NCBI RefSeq assembly: GCF_012044895.1
Contig: NZ_CP050695.1
Location: 3,130,501-3,194,500, forward strand
Length of the DNA: 64,000 bases
Source of the DNA: Aquisalimonas sp. 2447
Lineage (GTDB): Bacteria > Pseudomonadota > Gammaproteobacteria > Nitrococcales > Aquisalimonadaceae
Direction: 5' to 3'
Positions 55,910 to 64,000 of this stretch are shown here, piece by piece (the first letter of the stretch is position 1; every line of letters starts with the position of its first letter). The position numbers were made by a program, and so were the translations under genes. The notes under the pieces are model-generated. The model had not been told where the DNA came from and did no database searches. It was given only the letters and a program-made list of their open reading frames with translations.

Positions 55910-56638
55910 TCAGGGTCGAATGAGGCGTACGCGGCTCCCGGGGGCCAGGCCCAGCGTGTCCGCGGCACGACCGCCGTTGATTGCGATTTCCACCAGACCG
56001 CTACTGTTGCGGTACCAGAACGGCTGGTCGACAGGGCTGTCCGCAAACGTACGCGCACCCCGGAAACGCAGCTCTCCGGCCTCCAGGATCGCCTGGTCCG
56101 ACACCATGCTCCCGCGAATGCCGGTCATGGCGTTCCCGTAGTGATCCAGATACAGCACCCGGGGCACGTCATCCGGCCATTCTTCCCCGGGCCGCTCGTC
56201 CAGGCGCTGCGACAGTGCCGAGCGATCGCCCTGCAGCAACGAGGCGGCGGCCGGAGCAAACACGTCGCGCCCATGGAAGGTGGGTGCCGCCTCTGCCGGA
56301 GCGTCGGGAAGGCGCCACGTAGCCCAGTCGCTGGCCCGCCTCACCACGAACTCGAACAGCCCGTTTACCGGCCCAACGTACCAGCGTTCATCGGCATGAA
56401 TCACGCAGCCCGCCCGGTCCGTGCCAACCCCCGGATCCACCACAGCCACCGTCACTGTTCCCTCGGGGAGCTCACGACTGAACGGCTCCAGGAGATACGC
56501 CGCGGCCCGCGGATCCATGGCCGGCGCGTCGTGCAACAGATCGACAACCGGGATACCCGGCGCCCGCTGCCAAAGCGCCGCCTTGAGTTGCCCCACGTAC
56601 GGACCCTGCCAGCCGAAATCCGTGAACAGCGCGAACAT
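55910..56638 (-). CDS. S-adenosyl-L-methionine hydrolase (DUF62; chlorinase/fluorinase superfamily)
   Basis: A 242-residue protein with the DUF62 triad: Asp68 (VVDPGVGT), Arg75 (TDRAG) and His122 (FHGRDVFAPAA), the first two at the same numbering as archaeal SAM hydroxide adenosyltransferase. LFTDFGWQGPYVGQLKAAL is the SAM-site opening and LDHYGNAMTGI the C-terminal domain block. Family members with this triad cleave SAM with water to adenosine and methionine; they are not halogenases. It lies downstream of the rplQ operon terminator. Confidence 0.9.
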   Translation of the reverse strand: MFALFTDFGWQGPYVGQLKAALWQRAPGIPVVDLLHDAPAMDPRAAAYLLEPFSRELPEGTVTVAVVDPGVGTDRAGCVIHADERWYVGPVNGLFEFVVRRASDWATWRLPDAPAEAAPTFHGRDVFAPAAASLLQGDRSALSQRLDERPGEEWPDDVPRVLYLDHYGNAMTGIRGSMVSDQAILEAGELRFRGARTFADSPVDQPFWYRNSSGLVEIAINGGRAADTLGLAPGSRVRLIRP

Positions 56639-56773
56639 TCACCGCCTCCCGCTTTTGCCTTGCCGCACATCGGCACAACCAGTCAACGCCCGCTGGCCGC
56701 CCTGGATCGCTCCCGCGGTGACCCGACCCGCTGCAACTCGTCCGCCATTGTCGCCCGCCGCGGCCTTCCGGCC

Positions 56774-56803
56774 AAAAAAAACCGGGCGTCAGGCCCGGTT
56801 TTC
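56774..56803 (-). terminator. Intrinsic terminator of the alpha (rpsM-rplQ) operon
   Basis: On the minus strand AACCGGGCC-TGAC-GCCCGGTT (one internal slip) is followed by seven T residues, 25 nt past the rplQ stop. It is the clearest intrinsic terminator in the window. Confidence 0.93.
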
Positions 56804-56828
56804 AGTGCGACGGCAGATTGGCGGCGCC

Positions 56829-57233
56829 TTACTCGGCCGCCGCCTCCTGATTGTCCTGCGGCTCTTCCACCGGCTGCGGACGGTCCACCAGCTCGACGTA
56901 CGCCATGGGCGCATTGTCCCCGGGGCGGAAGCCGCACTTGAGGATCCGCACGTAGCCGCCGGGACGCGCCTTGTAACGCGGTCCCAGTTCGCTGAACAGC
57001 TTGCCCACGGCCGCCTTGTCACGCAGCCGTGAGAAGGCCAGACGACGCTTGGAAACGCCGTCTTCCTTCGCCAGCGTAATCAGCGGCTCGGCCACCCGGC
57101 GAAGCTCCTTCGCCTTCGGCAGTGTCGTCTTGATGGCCTCATGCTCGAACAGCGACACCGCCATGTTACGGAACATGGCCTGTCGATGGCTGCTGTTGCG
57201 GTTCAGTTGACGCCCGGCTTTGCGATGACGCAT
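56829..57233 (-). CDS. rplQ: Ribosomal protein L17
   Basis: A 134-residue 50S protein starting [25 protein letters not shown], the invariant L17 opening, with [30 protein letters not shown]. It lies near the exit tunnel on the ribosome. The C-terminus has an acidic extension ([16 protein letters not shown]) beyond the E. coli length (127). Last gene of the alpha operon, 43 nt after rpoA. Confidence 0.98.
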   Translation of the reverse strand: MRHRKAGRQLNRNSSHRQAMFRNMAVSLFEHEAIKTTLPKAKELRRVAEPLITLAKEDGVSKRRLAFSRLRDKAAVGKLFSELGPRYKARPGGYVRILKCGFRPGDNAPMAYVELVDRPQPVEEPQDNQEAAAE

Positions 57234-57276
57234 GTCCTATACCCTTCTGATTCGTCGGTGCGCGCCAGCGGCGCGA

Positions 57277-58275
57277 TCAGCCCGTGGCCTGTTCCCGGTT
57301 GCCCAGGCCGGCGGGCGGCCATTCTTCCAGGCGCATGCCCAGGGACAGCCCGTGCGAGGCCAGGACTTCCTTAATTTCCGTGAGCGACTTCTTGCCCAGG
57401 TTCGGCGTCTTGAGCAGCTCCACCTCTGTGCGCTGCACCAGATCACCCACGTAATGGATGCTTTCGGCCTTGAGGCAGTTGGCCGACCGCACAGTGAGTT
57501 CCAGGTCGTCGATGGGCCGCAGCAGCACCGGATCCACCTCCGGCGACTTGCGCGTGGGCTCGGCGAAATCTTCCCCGCCTTCCAGCGCCACGAATACCGA
57601 CAACTGATTCTGCAGCAGCCCGGCGGCGAACTTCATCGCCTCCTCGGGCTCGATGACACCGTTGGTCTCGATTTCCATGACCAGTTTGTCCAGGTCGGTC
57701 CGCTGCTCCACACGCGCGCTCTCGATGCTGTAGGCAACCCGCCGGATGGGCGAGAAACTGGCATCCAGCTGCAGACGCCCAATGGGACGCTCTTCATCGT
57801 CCTCCCGCTGGGTCACTGCCTCGTAACCACGGCCCCGGGCCACCTTGATGGTCATGTTCAGCTCGCCGGCCTTGGTGAGGTGCGCGATGACCAGGTCGGG
57901 GTTCTTGATCTCCACGTCGTGGCCGACTTCAATGTCCCCGGCAGTCACTACGCCAGGCCCCTTCTTCGACAGCTTCAGCGACGCCTCTTCCTTCGCATGC
58001 AGGCGCACCGCCAGCTGCTTCAGGTTCAACAGAACATCGACCACATCTTCCTGCACGCCCTCAATGGCCGTGTACTCGTGAAGCACCCCTTCAATCTCGG
58101 CTTCCACCACGGCAAACCCGGGCATGGACGACAACAGGATGCGCCGCAGGGCGTTCCCCAGGGTGTGACCAAACCCGCGCTCCAGGGGTTCGATAACGAC
58201 CCGGGCGGCGGTGTCACTCTGGGCCTCTACGTCGACGACGCGCGGCTTGAGAAAATCTTGGAACTGGGCCTGCAT
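57277..58275 (-). CDS. rpoA: RNA polymerase alpha subunit
   Basis: A 332-residue alpha subunit. The N-terminal domain has [26 protein letters not shown] (dimer and beta contact), and the C-terminal domain [37 protein letters not shown] contacts UP elements and activators. The ATG at 58275 gives [11 protein letters not shown], matching the family start, with AGAGGG upstream; the frame continues 10 codons further without a better start. Follows rpsD by 45 nt. Confidence 0.98.
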   Translation of the reverse strand: MQAQFQDFLKPRVVDVEAQSDTAARVVIEPLERGFGHTLGNALRRILLSSMPGFAVVEAEIEGVLHEYTAIEGVQEDVVDVLLNLKQLAVRLHAKEEASLKLSKKGPGVVTAGDIEVGHDVEIKNPDLVIAHLTKAGELNMTIKVARGRGYEAVTQREDDEERPIGRLQLDASFSPIRRVAYSIESARVEQRTDLDKLVMEIETNGVIEPEEAMKFAAGLLQNQLSVFVALEGGEDFAEPTRKSPEVDPVLLRPIDDLELTVRSANCLKAESIHYVGDLVQRTEVELLKTPNLGKKSLTEIKEVLASHGLSLGMRLEEWPPAGLGNREQATG

Positions 58276-58320
58276 CGGCTTGCCCTCTTTGACTCTGGGA
58301 ATCACCGGTGGCCTCTACCC

Positions 58321-58941
58321 TTACTTGGAGTAGAGCTCGACCACCAGATGCTCATTGATTTCGGCCGGCAGATCACCACGGTCCGGGCGTGCCTTGAACG
58401 TACCCTCGAACTTGCTCGGATCGACATCGATCCAGTCCGCGAAGCCCGACTGCTGGGCGAGTTCCAGTGCTGCCTGGATGCGGGACTGCTTGCGCGCCTT
58501 CTCCCGCACGGTGATCACGTCGCCCGGCGACACCTGGAACGACGGCACGTTCACCGTGCGACCGTTGACCATCACCGCACGGTGGCTCACCAGCTGCCGC
58601 GCTTCCTGCCGCGTTGAGCCGAAGCCCATGCGCCAGACCACGTTGTCCAGGCGGCCCTCGAGAAGCCGCAGCAGCTCTTCACCAGTGGCGCCCTTGCGGC
58701 GCGCGGCTTCCTTGTAGTAATTGCGGAACTGTTTCTCCAGCACCCCGTACATGCGGCGCACCTTCTGCTTCTCACGCAGCTGCAGACCGTAGTCGGACAG
58801 GCGCGTACGCCGCTGGCCATGCTGGCCCGGAGGCGTGTCCAGCTTGCACTTGCTGTCGAGGGCTCGCACGCCGCTCTTCAGGGAAAGATCTGTCCCCTCC
58901 CGGCGGGAGAGCTTGCACTTGGGACCGAGATACCTTGCCAT
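58321..58941 (-). CDS. rpsD: Ribosomal protein S4
   Basis: A 206-residue 30S assembly protein, the same length as in E. coli. [19 protein letters not shown] and the S4 RNA-binding domain [33 protein letters not shown] are clear. In E. coli S4 represses translation of its own operon; no test of that is possible here. It lies 16 nt after rpsK. Confidence 0.98.
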   Translation of the reverse strand: MARYLGPKCKLSRREGTDLSLKSGVRALDSKCKLDTPPGQHGQRRTRLSDYGLQLREKQKVRRMYGVLEKQFRNYYKEAARRKGATGEELLRLLEGRLDNVVWRMGFGSTRQEARQLVSHRAVMVNGRTVNVPSFQVSPGDVITVREKARKQSRIQAALELAQQSGFADWIDVDPSKFEGTFKARPDRGDLPAEINEHLVVELYSK

Positions 58942-58957
58942 GCTTTGCTCCAGTCGG

Positions 58958-59347
58958 TCAGACGCGACGCTTCTTCGGAGGCCGGCACCCGTTGTGCGGG
59001 ATCGGCGTCACGTCGGCAATGTTGGTAATCTTGAAGCCCGCGTTGTTCAGCGCGCGCACGGCGGACTCACGCCCCGGGCCCGGACCCTTCACCCGAACTT
59101 CGAGGTTCTTCAGGCCGTATTCCTTGGCGGCGTTGCCCGCGCGGTCCGACGCCACCTGCGCGGCGAACGGCGTGCTCTTCCGCGAACCGCGAAAGCCACT
59201 GCCACCGGCGCTCGCCCAGCTCAGGGCGTTGCCCTGACGGTCGGTGATCATGATCATGGTGTTGTTGAATGTCGCGTTGATGTGCGCGATGCCGTCAACA
59301 ACGGTTTTCGTGACGCGTTTCCGCGTTCGGGTTGCACCTTTCGCCAT
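58958..59347 (-). CDS. rpsK: Ribosomal protein S11
   Basis: A 129-residue 30S platform protein. [28 protein letters not shown] and [42 protein letters not shown] are near-invariant S11 sequence. Between rpsM and rpsD, 51 nt after rpsM. Confidence 0.98.
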   Translation of the reverse strand: MAKGATRTRKRVTKTVVDGIAHINATFNNTMIMITDRQGNALSWASAGGSGFRGSRKSTPFAAQVASDRAGNAAKEYGLKNLEVRVKGPGPGRESAVRALNNAGFKITNIADVTPIPHNGCRPPKKRRV

Positions 59348-59398
59348 AGCGATGAATCCCAGCTCCTGGACGCCGGCGACGCCGGCCTCGAACGTTGT

Positions 59399-59761
59399 TT
59401 ACTTCCGCACCGCCCGACGCGGCCCCTTGCGGGTGCGGGCGTTGGTCTGTGTCTGCTGGCCACGCACCGGCATGCCCCGGCGATGCCGGATGCCCCGGTA
59501 ACAGCCCAGGTCCATCAGTCGCTTGATGTCCATGGCGATCTTGCGCCGCAGATCACCCTCAACCAGCAGCTGGTTGCTGCCGATGGCACTGCGCAGCGCT
59601 TCGATCTCGTGCTCGGCCAGATCCCGGATCTTGCGATCCTCGGCAATCCCGGTCTCCTTGCAGATCCCGGCAGCGGTCGAACGACCGACACCGTAGATAT
59701 ACGTCAGAGCAATGACAGCATGCTTGTTGTCCGGGATGTTGACGCCAGCAATACGCGCCAT
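59399..59761 (-). CDS. rpsM: Ribosomal protein S13
   Basis: A 120-residue 30S head protein. [30 protein letters not shown] and the C-terminal [26 protein letters not shown] are typical. The ATG at 59761 has AGGAGTG upstream; an in-frame start three codons earlier would disrupt that spacing. First large gene after rpmJ. Confidence 0.98.
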   Translation of the reverse strand: MARIAGVNIPDNKHAVIALTYIYGVGRSTAAGICKETGIAEDRKIRDLAEHEIEALRSAIGSNQLLVEGDLRRKIAMDIKRLMDLGCYRGIRHRRGMPVRGQQTQTNARTRKGPRRAVRK

Positions 59762-59833
59762 GGATGACACTCCTGATTTGTGCGGAAAACCCGCAATGTT
59801 AGCGAATGAATCAGCCTGCCTTCAAGCGCGGGC

Positions 59834-59947
59834 TTAACCCTGCCGCTGCTTGTGCCGCGGCTCCGTGCAGATGACCCGCACCGTGCCGCCGCGACGAATG
59901 ATCTTGCAGTTCCTGCAGATCTTCTTGACCGAAGCGCGTACCTTCAT
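59834..59947 (-). CDS. rpmJ: Ribosomal protein L36
   Basis: Found by direct translation between secY and rpsM: 37 residues, [20 protein letters not shown] and onward to HKQRQG. The zinc ligands Cys11, Cys14, Cys27 and His32 are all present, so this is the zinc-binding (C+) form. GGAGAACG precedes the ATG. Its place after secY is standard in gammaproteobacteria. Confidence 0.97.
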   Translation of the reverse strand: MKVRASVKKICRNCKIIRRGGTVRVICTEPRHKQRQG

Positions 59948-60050
59948 GATCGTTCTCCAAAAATCACACCGCCCAGACGCGAAGGGCGCGTACTATATCA
60001 GATTCGTCGCGAGAATGCGTCCCCTGATCGCCCCGACTCCGACACCCGGA

Positions 60051-61382
60051 TCAGCGGGGGGCCCCGGAGCGACCGAACGACTTCAGGTTCGACTTCTTCA
60101 TCAGCGGCTCATACTGGTGCGACACCAGATGGGACTGCAGCTGCGCCATGAAGTCCATGACCACGATGACGATAATCAGCAGCGAGGTCCCGCCGAAGTA
60201 GAACGGCACGTTCCAGTAAAGGATGAGGAACTCCGGCAACAGGCAGACCGCGGTGATGTAGACCGCACCGGCCGCCGTCAGCCGCGTCATGACACCGTCA
60301 ATGTACTTCGCCGTCTGCTGGCCCGGCCGAATCCCCGGAATGAACGCCCCGGACTTCTTCAGGTTGTCGGCGGTATCCCGCGAATTGAACACGAGGGCCG
60401 TGTAGAAGAAGCAGAAGAACACGATCGCCGTGGCGTAGAACACCACGTACAACGGTTCACCCGGGCGCAGGGTCTGCGCCAGCTGGGCGATCAGTCCCTG
60501 GCCTTCCGGATCACTGAACCAGGTCCCCAGCGTCGCCGGAAACAGGATGATGCTGGAGGCGAAAATGGGCGGGATCACCCCGGCCATGTTCAGCTTCAGC
60601 GGCAGGTGTGTACTCTGCCCCTGCACCATCTTGCGACCCTGCTGCCGTTTCGCGTAATTCACGGTGATGCGCCGCTGGCCCCGCTCGATGAACACCACGA
60701 ACGCCGTGATCAAGAGCACGCCCACCAGCAGGACCAACACCAGCAGCATGCTCATTTCGCCGGTTCGGGCGAGTTCCAGAGTGCCACCGATCGCCCCGGG
60801 CAGCCCGGCAACGATGCCGCCGAAAATGATAATCGAAATACCGTTACCAATGCCCCGCTCGGTGATCTGCTCACCCAGCCACATCAGGAACATGGTCCCG
60901 GTGGCCAGCGTCACCGTCGCCGTGAAGGCGAACGCCGGATCGAAGCCCGCCGCGGCACCCGCGTGGGTCACACCCTGATTCTGCAGGGCGACGGACACCC
61001 CGAAACCCTGCACCGTGGCCAGCCCCAGCGCGCCGTAGCGCGTATACTGGGTGATCTTCCGCCGACCGGCTTCACCTTCCTTTTTCAGCTGTTCAAGGTA
61101 CGGCACCACCGCCGTCAGCAGCTGCATGATAATCGCCGACGAGATGTACGGCATGATGCCGATGGCAAAGATCGACAACCGCTCCAGCGCGCCCCCGGAG
61201 AACATGTTGAACATGTCCAGGATGGTCCCGGCCTGCTGATCGAACATCTGCTGCATCGACTCCTGGTCGATGCCCGGGATGGTCAGGTGTGTACCGATAC
61301 GAAAGACCACCAGCGCCATGAGTACGAACATGAGGCGCTGGCGGACTTCGGTCAGTTTGGTGATTCCACCGAGTGACGACAT
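60051..61382 (-). CDS. secY: Protein translocase subunit SecY
   Basis: A 443-residue membrane protein with ten helices, the E. coli length. [39 protein letters not shown] and the cytoplasmic loop [16 protein letters not shown] [25 protein letters not shown] are SecY hallmarks. It forms the Sec channel with SecE and SecG. It lies 35 nt after rplO, with the usual coupling of export and ribosome genes. Confidence 0.98.
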   Translation of the reverse strand: MSSLGGITKLTEVRQRLMFVLMALVVFRIGTHLTIPGIDQESMQQMFDQQAGTILDMFNMFSGGALERLSIFAIGIMPYISSAIIMQLLTAVVPYLEQLKKEGEAGRRKITQYTRYGALGLATVQGFGVSVALQNQGVTHAGAAAGFDPAFAFTATVTLATGTMFLMWLGEQITERGIGNGISIIIFGGIVAGLPGAIGGTLELARTGEMSMLLVLVLLVGVLLITAFVVFIERGQRRITVNYAKRQQGRKMVQGQSTHLPLKLNMAGVIPPIFASSIILFPATLGTWFSDPEGQGLIAQLAQTLRPGEPLYVVFYATAIVFFCFFYTALVFNSRDTADNLKKSGAFIPGIRPGQQTAKYIDGVMTRLTAAGAVYITAVCLLPEFLILYWNVPFYFGGTSLLIIVIVVMDFMAQLQSHLVSHQYEPLMKKSNLKSFGRSGAPR

Positions 61383-61417
61383 TGGGGTTCAGCCTGCCGG
61401 AATGCGGTAATCGGGCG

Positions 61418-61852
61418 TCAGTCCTGGACCGTGCCGCCCGCCTTTTCGATTGCCTCGCGGGCCCCCTTGGTCACGCCAACGCCCTGGATGGTCAACGCCT
61501 TCTCGACACTGCCGGAGGCAATGATCTTGGCATTGCGCGTCTGCGCAGGCACCACATCAGCCGCCTTCAGCGTTGCCAGATCCACGGTGTCGCCGGCGAC
61601 ATACTTGAGCTCCGACAAGCGCACTTCGGCAGTGACCAGGGACTTGCGGGAGCGGAAGCCGCTTTTCGGCACCCGACGCTGGAGCGGCATCTGCCCGCCT
61701 TCGAAGCCCACCTTGGTGTAACCACCGGAGCGCGCGTGCTGCCCTTTGTGACCGCGGCCGGCCGTTTTGCCATGGCCTGCGGACAGGCCGCGACCGACGC
61801 GGATCCGATCCTTGCGGCTGCCGGGTGCGGGTTTGAGACTGTTCAGGCGCAT
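61418..61852 (-). CDS. rplO: Ribosomal protein L15
   Basis: A 144-residue 50S protein, [22 protein letters not shown], with the Gly-rich [16 protein letters not shown] segment and [17 protein letters not shown]. The same length as in E. coli. The ATG at 61852 is one base past the rpmD stop, implying coupled translation and excluding a longer start. Confidence 0.98.
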   Translation of the reverse strand: MRLNSLKPAPGSRKDRIRVGRGLSAGHGKTAGRGHKGQHARSGGYTKVGFEGGQMPLQRRVPKSGFRSRKSLVTAEVRLSELKYVAGDTVDLATLKAADVVPAQTRNAKIIASGSVEKALTIQGVGVTKGAREAIEKAGGTVQD

Positions 61853-61853
61853 G

Positions 61854-62042
61854 TCAGGCTTCCTCGACTTCAAGCAGGTACGCGACTTTGTTGATCATGC
61901 CGCGATTCTCGGGGGTGTCCGTCACCGTCACCGTGTGGTGCATGCGGCGCAGGCCCAGGCCCGAGACGCAGGCGCGATGCCTGGCGGTGCGACCATTGAC
62001 GCTGCGGCGCAGCGTTACCTTGAGCTGTTTTTCCTTGGCCAT
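61854..62042 (-). CDS. rpmD: Ribosomal protein L30
   Basis: A 62-residue 50S protein. [57 protein letters not shown] is typical; length near E. coli (59). The ATG at 62042 lies 2 nt past the rpsE stop. Confidence 0.97.
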   Translation of the reverse strand: MAKEKQLKVTLRRSVNGRTARHRACVSGLGLRRMHHTVTVTDTPENRGMINKVAYLLEVEEA

Positions 62043-62044
62043 GA

Positions 62045-62545
62045 TCAACCCTGAATCTCTTCAACGGTCTTGCCGCGCTTGGCGGCAACCTCTTCGGGCG
62101 CCCGCAGGGCGGAAAGACCATTCACCGTCGCCCGCACCACGTTGATGGGATTGCGGGAACCAAGACTCTTCGCCAGGACGTTGTGCACGCCCATGACCTC
62201 GAACACCGCGCGCATGGCGCCCCCGGCAATGATCCCGGTACCTTCCGAGGCCGGCTGCATGAACACCTTGCTGGCGCCGTGGCGGGCGGTGATGGGATAT
62301 TGCAGCGTGCCGCCGTCGAGCTTGACGGTCACCATGTTCACACGGGCCTTCTCCATCGCCTTCTGGATGGCCGCCGGCACTTCACGCGCCTTGCCATAAC
62401 CGAAGCCCACGCGTCCCTCGCCGTCGCCGACCACCGTCAAGGCGGTGAAGCCGAACTGCCGGCCGCCCTTCACGACCTTCGCAACACGGTTCACCGTGAT
62501 GAGCTTTTCCTGGAGGCCGTCGGTATTGCTGTCGTTCATCGCCAT
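62045..62545 (-). CDS. rpsE: Ribosomal protein S5
   Basis: A 166-residue 30S protein, the E. coli length. [50 protein letters not shown] and the C-terminal [22 protein letters not shown] are family hallmarks. It helps to set decoding accuracy. It follows rplR by 15 nt. Confidence 0.98.
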   Translation of the reverse strand: MAMNDSNTDGLQEKLITVNRVAKVVKGGRQFGFTALTVVGDGEGRVGFGYGKAREVPAAIQKAMEKARVNMVTVKLDGGTLQYPITARHGASKVFMQPASEGTGIIAGGAMRAVFEVMGVHNVLAKSLGSRNPINVVRATVNGLSALRAPEEVAAKRGKTVEEIQG

Positions 62546-62560
62546 CGGTTGATGCCTCCG

Positions 62561-62914
62561 TTAGAACTGCAGTCCGCCTTCACGGGCGGCGTCGGCCAGC
62601 GCACGCACGCGGCCGTGGTAGCGAAACCCCGAGCGGTCGAACGCGACGCGTTCGACGCCTGCGGCCTTGGCGCGCTCGGCAATGAGCTTGCCCACTGCCT
62701 CCGCCGCACTGGTGTTGCCGGTGGCGGAGACGGAGCTGCGCAGCTCCTTGTCCAGCGTGCTGGCAGTGGCCACGGTGCGGCTGCCATCGGCCTCCAGCAC
62801 CTGGGCATAGATGTGCCGCGGCGTCCGGTGGACGCTCAGCCGGTAGGTTCCCAGCTCGCGGATCTTCATCCGCGCTTTGCGGGCGCGGCGCAGACGTGAT
62901 GTCTTCTTGTCCAT
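62561..62914 (-). CDS. rplR: Ribosomal protein L18
   Basis: A 117-residue 50S protein that binds 5S rRNA, the E. coli length. [38 protein letters not shown] and the C-terminal [19 protein letters not shown] are characteristic. It follows rplF by 14 nt. Confidence 0.98.
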   Translation of the reverse strand: MDKKTSRLRRARKARMKIRELGTYRLSVHRTPRHIYAQVLEADGSRTVATASTLDKELRSSVSATGNTSAAEAVGKLIAERAKAAGVERVAFDRSGFRYHGRVRALADAAREGGLQF

Positions 62915-62928
62915 GATCCCTACCTGCT

Positions 62929-63462
62929 CTACTTCTTCTTGGCTTCTTTCATGACGACGCGCTCCCCGGCATACCGCACACCTTTACCCTTGTAGGGCTC
63001 CGGCGGGCGGTAGGCACGGATCTGCGCCGCCACCTCACCCACGCGCTGCTTGTCGATGCCCTTGACGACAACTTCCGTCTGCGACGGCGTCTCCACCGTC
63101 ACGCCGTCCGGCACCGCATAGTTCACCGGGTGGGAGAAACCAAGCGTGAGATTCAGATTGTTGCCCTGACTCTGGGCCCGGTAACCGACCCCGCGCAGCT
63201 CGAGCTTGCGCTCGAAACCTTCGGACACCCCGTGCACCATGTTGTTAAGGATGGCACGCGTGGTTCCGGCGAGAGCGATCGTGCCCTGGCGGTCCTTCAG
63301 GGGCCTGCAGCGCAGCTCACCCTCCTCCTGGACGACGTCGACGTCCTGGTGGATGCGGAACTGCAATTCGCCTTTGCTGCCCTTCACCGTCACGTCCTTG
63401 CCGTCGAGTTTCACCTCGACACCGGACGGGATATTGATCGGCTGCTTCGCTACTCTGGACAT
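62929..63462 (-). CDS. rplF: Ribosomal protein L6
   Basis: A 177-residue 50S protein, the E. coli length. [43 protein letters not shown] and the C-terminal [19 protein letters not shown] are hallmarks. The ATG at 63462 was chosen by family alignment; the frame extends 10 codons upstream into the gap after rpsH. Confidence 0.98.
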   Translation of the reverse strand: MSRVAKQPINIPSGVEVKLDGKDVTVKGSKGELQFRIHQDVDVVQEEGELRCRPLKDRQGTIALAGTTRAILNNMVHGVSEGFERKLELRGVGYRAQSQGNNLNLTLGFSHPVNYAVPDGVTVETPSQTEVVVKGIDKQRVGEVAAQIRAYRPPEPYKGKGVRYAGERVVMKEAKKK

Positions 63463-63478
63463 GCCAATAATCCTGTCT

Positions 63479-63874
63479 TTAGAAGACCTCACAAAGGACT
63501 TCGCCGCCGATACCCGTCGTGCGGGCCTTATGGTCGGTCATCACGCCCCGCGAGGTGGAAATGATGGCGACCCCGAGGCCGCCGTTAACCTTGGGCAGCG
63601 ATGCCTTGTCCTTGAAAATGCGCAGTCCCGGCCGGCTCACCCGCTGGATCCGCTCGATGACCGGCTCGCCGTGGAAGTACTTCAGGCCGATGACCAGCTG
63701 GGGCTTCTTATCGTCGCCTTCAACCCGGAAGTCCTCGATATAACCCTCTTCCTTCAGCACGCCGACAACGGCCTGCTTGAGCTTGGAAGAGGGCAAGGTC
63801 ACCTCGGCCTTGTTGGCGGTCTGCGCGTTGCGGATCCGCGTCAGCAGATCCGCAATGGGATCGGTCATGCTCAT
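63479..63874 (-). CDS. rpsH: Ribosomal protein S8
   Basis: A 131-residue 30S assembly protein. [33 protein letters not shown] and the C-terminal [34 protein letters not shown] are typical. In E. coli S8 represses the spc operon by binding its mRNA near rplE, which would lie to the right of this window. Confidence 0.98.
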   Translation of the reverse strand: MSMTDPIADLLTRIRNAQTANKAEVTLPSSKLKQAVVGVLKEEGYIEDFRVEGDDKKPQLVIGLKYFHGEPVIERIQRVSRPGLRIFKDKASLPKVNGGLGVAIISTSRGVMTDHKARTTGIGGEVLCEVF

Positions 63875-63921
63875 GATGTACGTTCCTGCTCTGTCATTGT
63901 TCCGGGAATGTGGACGGCGAT

Positions 63922-64000
63922 TACCAGCTCGACTTGGTCAGCCCCGGAATCATGCCGCTCATCGCGGCTTCCCGCAGTTTATTGCGCGACAGCCCGAACT
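63922..64000 (-). CDS. rpsN: Ribosomal protein S14, C-terminal end (partial)
   Basis: Only the last codons are inside the window. Minus-strand translation gives [12 protein letters not shown] and then [11 protein letters not shown] before the stop at 63924-63922, matching the S14 C-terminus (E. coli ...REAAMRGEIPGLKKASW). As I read the bases, the two parts are out of frame by one nucleotide near 63960. That could be a reading slip or a base error rather than a real frameshift in an essential gene. The place before rpsH agrees with the spc operon. Confidence 0.85.

Noticed and set aside
55910..56638. SAM-dependent fluorinase or chlorinase
   Set aside because: The Asp-Arg-His triad of the hydroxide adenosyltransferase (DUF62) type is present, so halogenase activity is not expected.

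Overview
The window is a stretch of GC-rich chromosome from a gammaproteobacterium. The evidence is the gene order rpsN-rpsH-rplF-rplR-rpsE-rpmD-rplO-secY-rpmJ-rpsM-rpsK-rpsD-rpoA-rplQ at the right end, followed by the uvrA / MFS / ssb block seen in pseudomonad-like genomes. ANR/FNR-type and CRP/Vfr-type DNA sites and REP-type repeats also fit. The acidic secreted proteins and overall gene content would suit a halophilic Ectothiorhodospiraceae-like lineage, but that placement is inference and the genus cannot be read from the sequence.

Left third (1-25,300), a mosaic of single genes: a lipoprotein serine protease (cut by the window edge), a YciA thioesterase, threonine ammonia-lyase, an MFS transporter, a glyoxalase, a quinone-type oxidoreductase, a tandem universal stress protein behind an ANR/FNR box, two small membrane proteins, a giant tandem-fused UvrA with a REP palindrome inside its coding sequence, two paralogous fibronectin-III lipoproteins with duplicated leaders, dodecin, a DUF488 protein, oligopeptidase B, a cluster of DnaA-box-like sites, a CsaA-like protein, a complete IS5-family element with its 4-bp target duplication, a PAS-GAF-GGDEF diguanylate cyclase, a PQQ-type sugar dehydrogenase and D-amino-acid dehydrogenase.

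Middle (25,400-49,500), heat shock plus acyl-CoA catabolism: clpB with a candidate sigma-32 promoter, a nitroreductase, then a set of acyl-CoA genes (LCAD-like dehydrogenase, HSD10-like SDR, alpha-methylacyl-CoA racemase, thiolase). Next comes a long minus-strand run that reads, in transcription order, acyl-CoA ligase, LivG, LivH, LivM, binding protein, LivF, PaaK-like ligase, methylmalonate-semialdehyde dehydrogenase, isobutyryl-CoA dehydrogenase-like, enoyl-CoA hydratase, 3-hydroxyisobutyryl-CoA hydrolase, 3-hydroxyisobutyrate dehydrogenase and a second crotonase. Together these cover most steps of valine, and probably isoleucine or methyl-branched acyl, degradation, joined to an importer of the branched-chain amino acid / carboxylate type.

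Four copies of a roughly 100-125 bp palindromic element lie between 28.1 and 34.3 kb. Each is predicted to fold into a long outer stem with two inner hairpins. The stems differ in sequence between copies but stay complementary. This is the most unusual structure in the window.

Right end (49,500-64,000), housekeeping: ssb, an MFS transporter, canonical uvrA, malate dehydrogenase, a small conserved protein, a SAM hydrolase (DUF62) and the distal spc and alpha ribosomal-protein operons with rpoA and secY, ended by a clear intrinsic terminator. No tRNA, rRNA or CRISPR array was seen.
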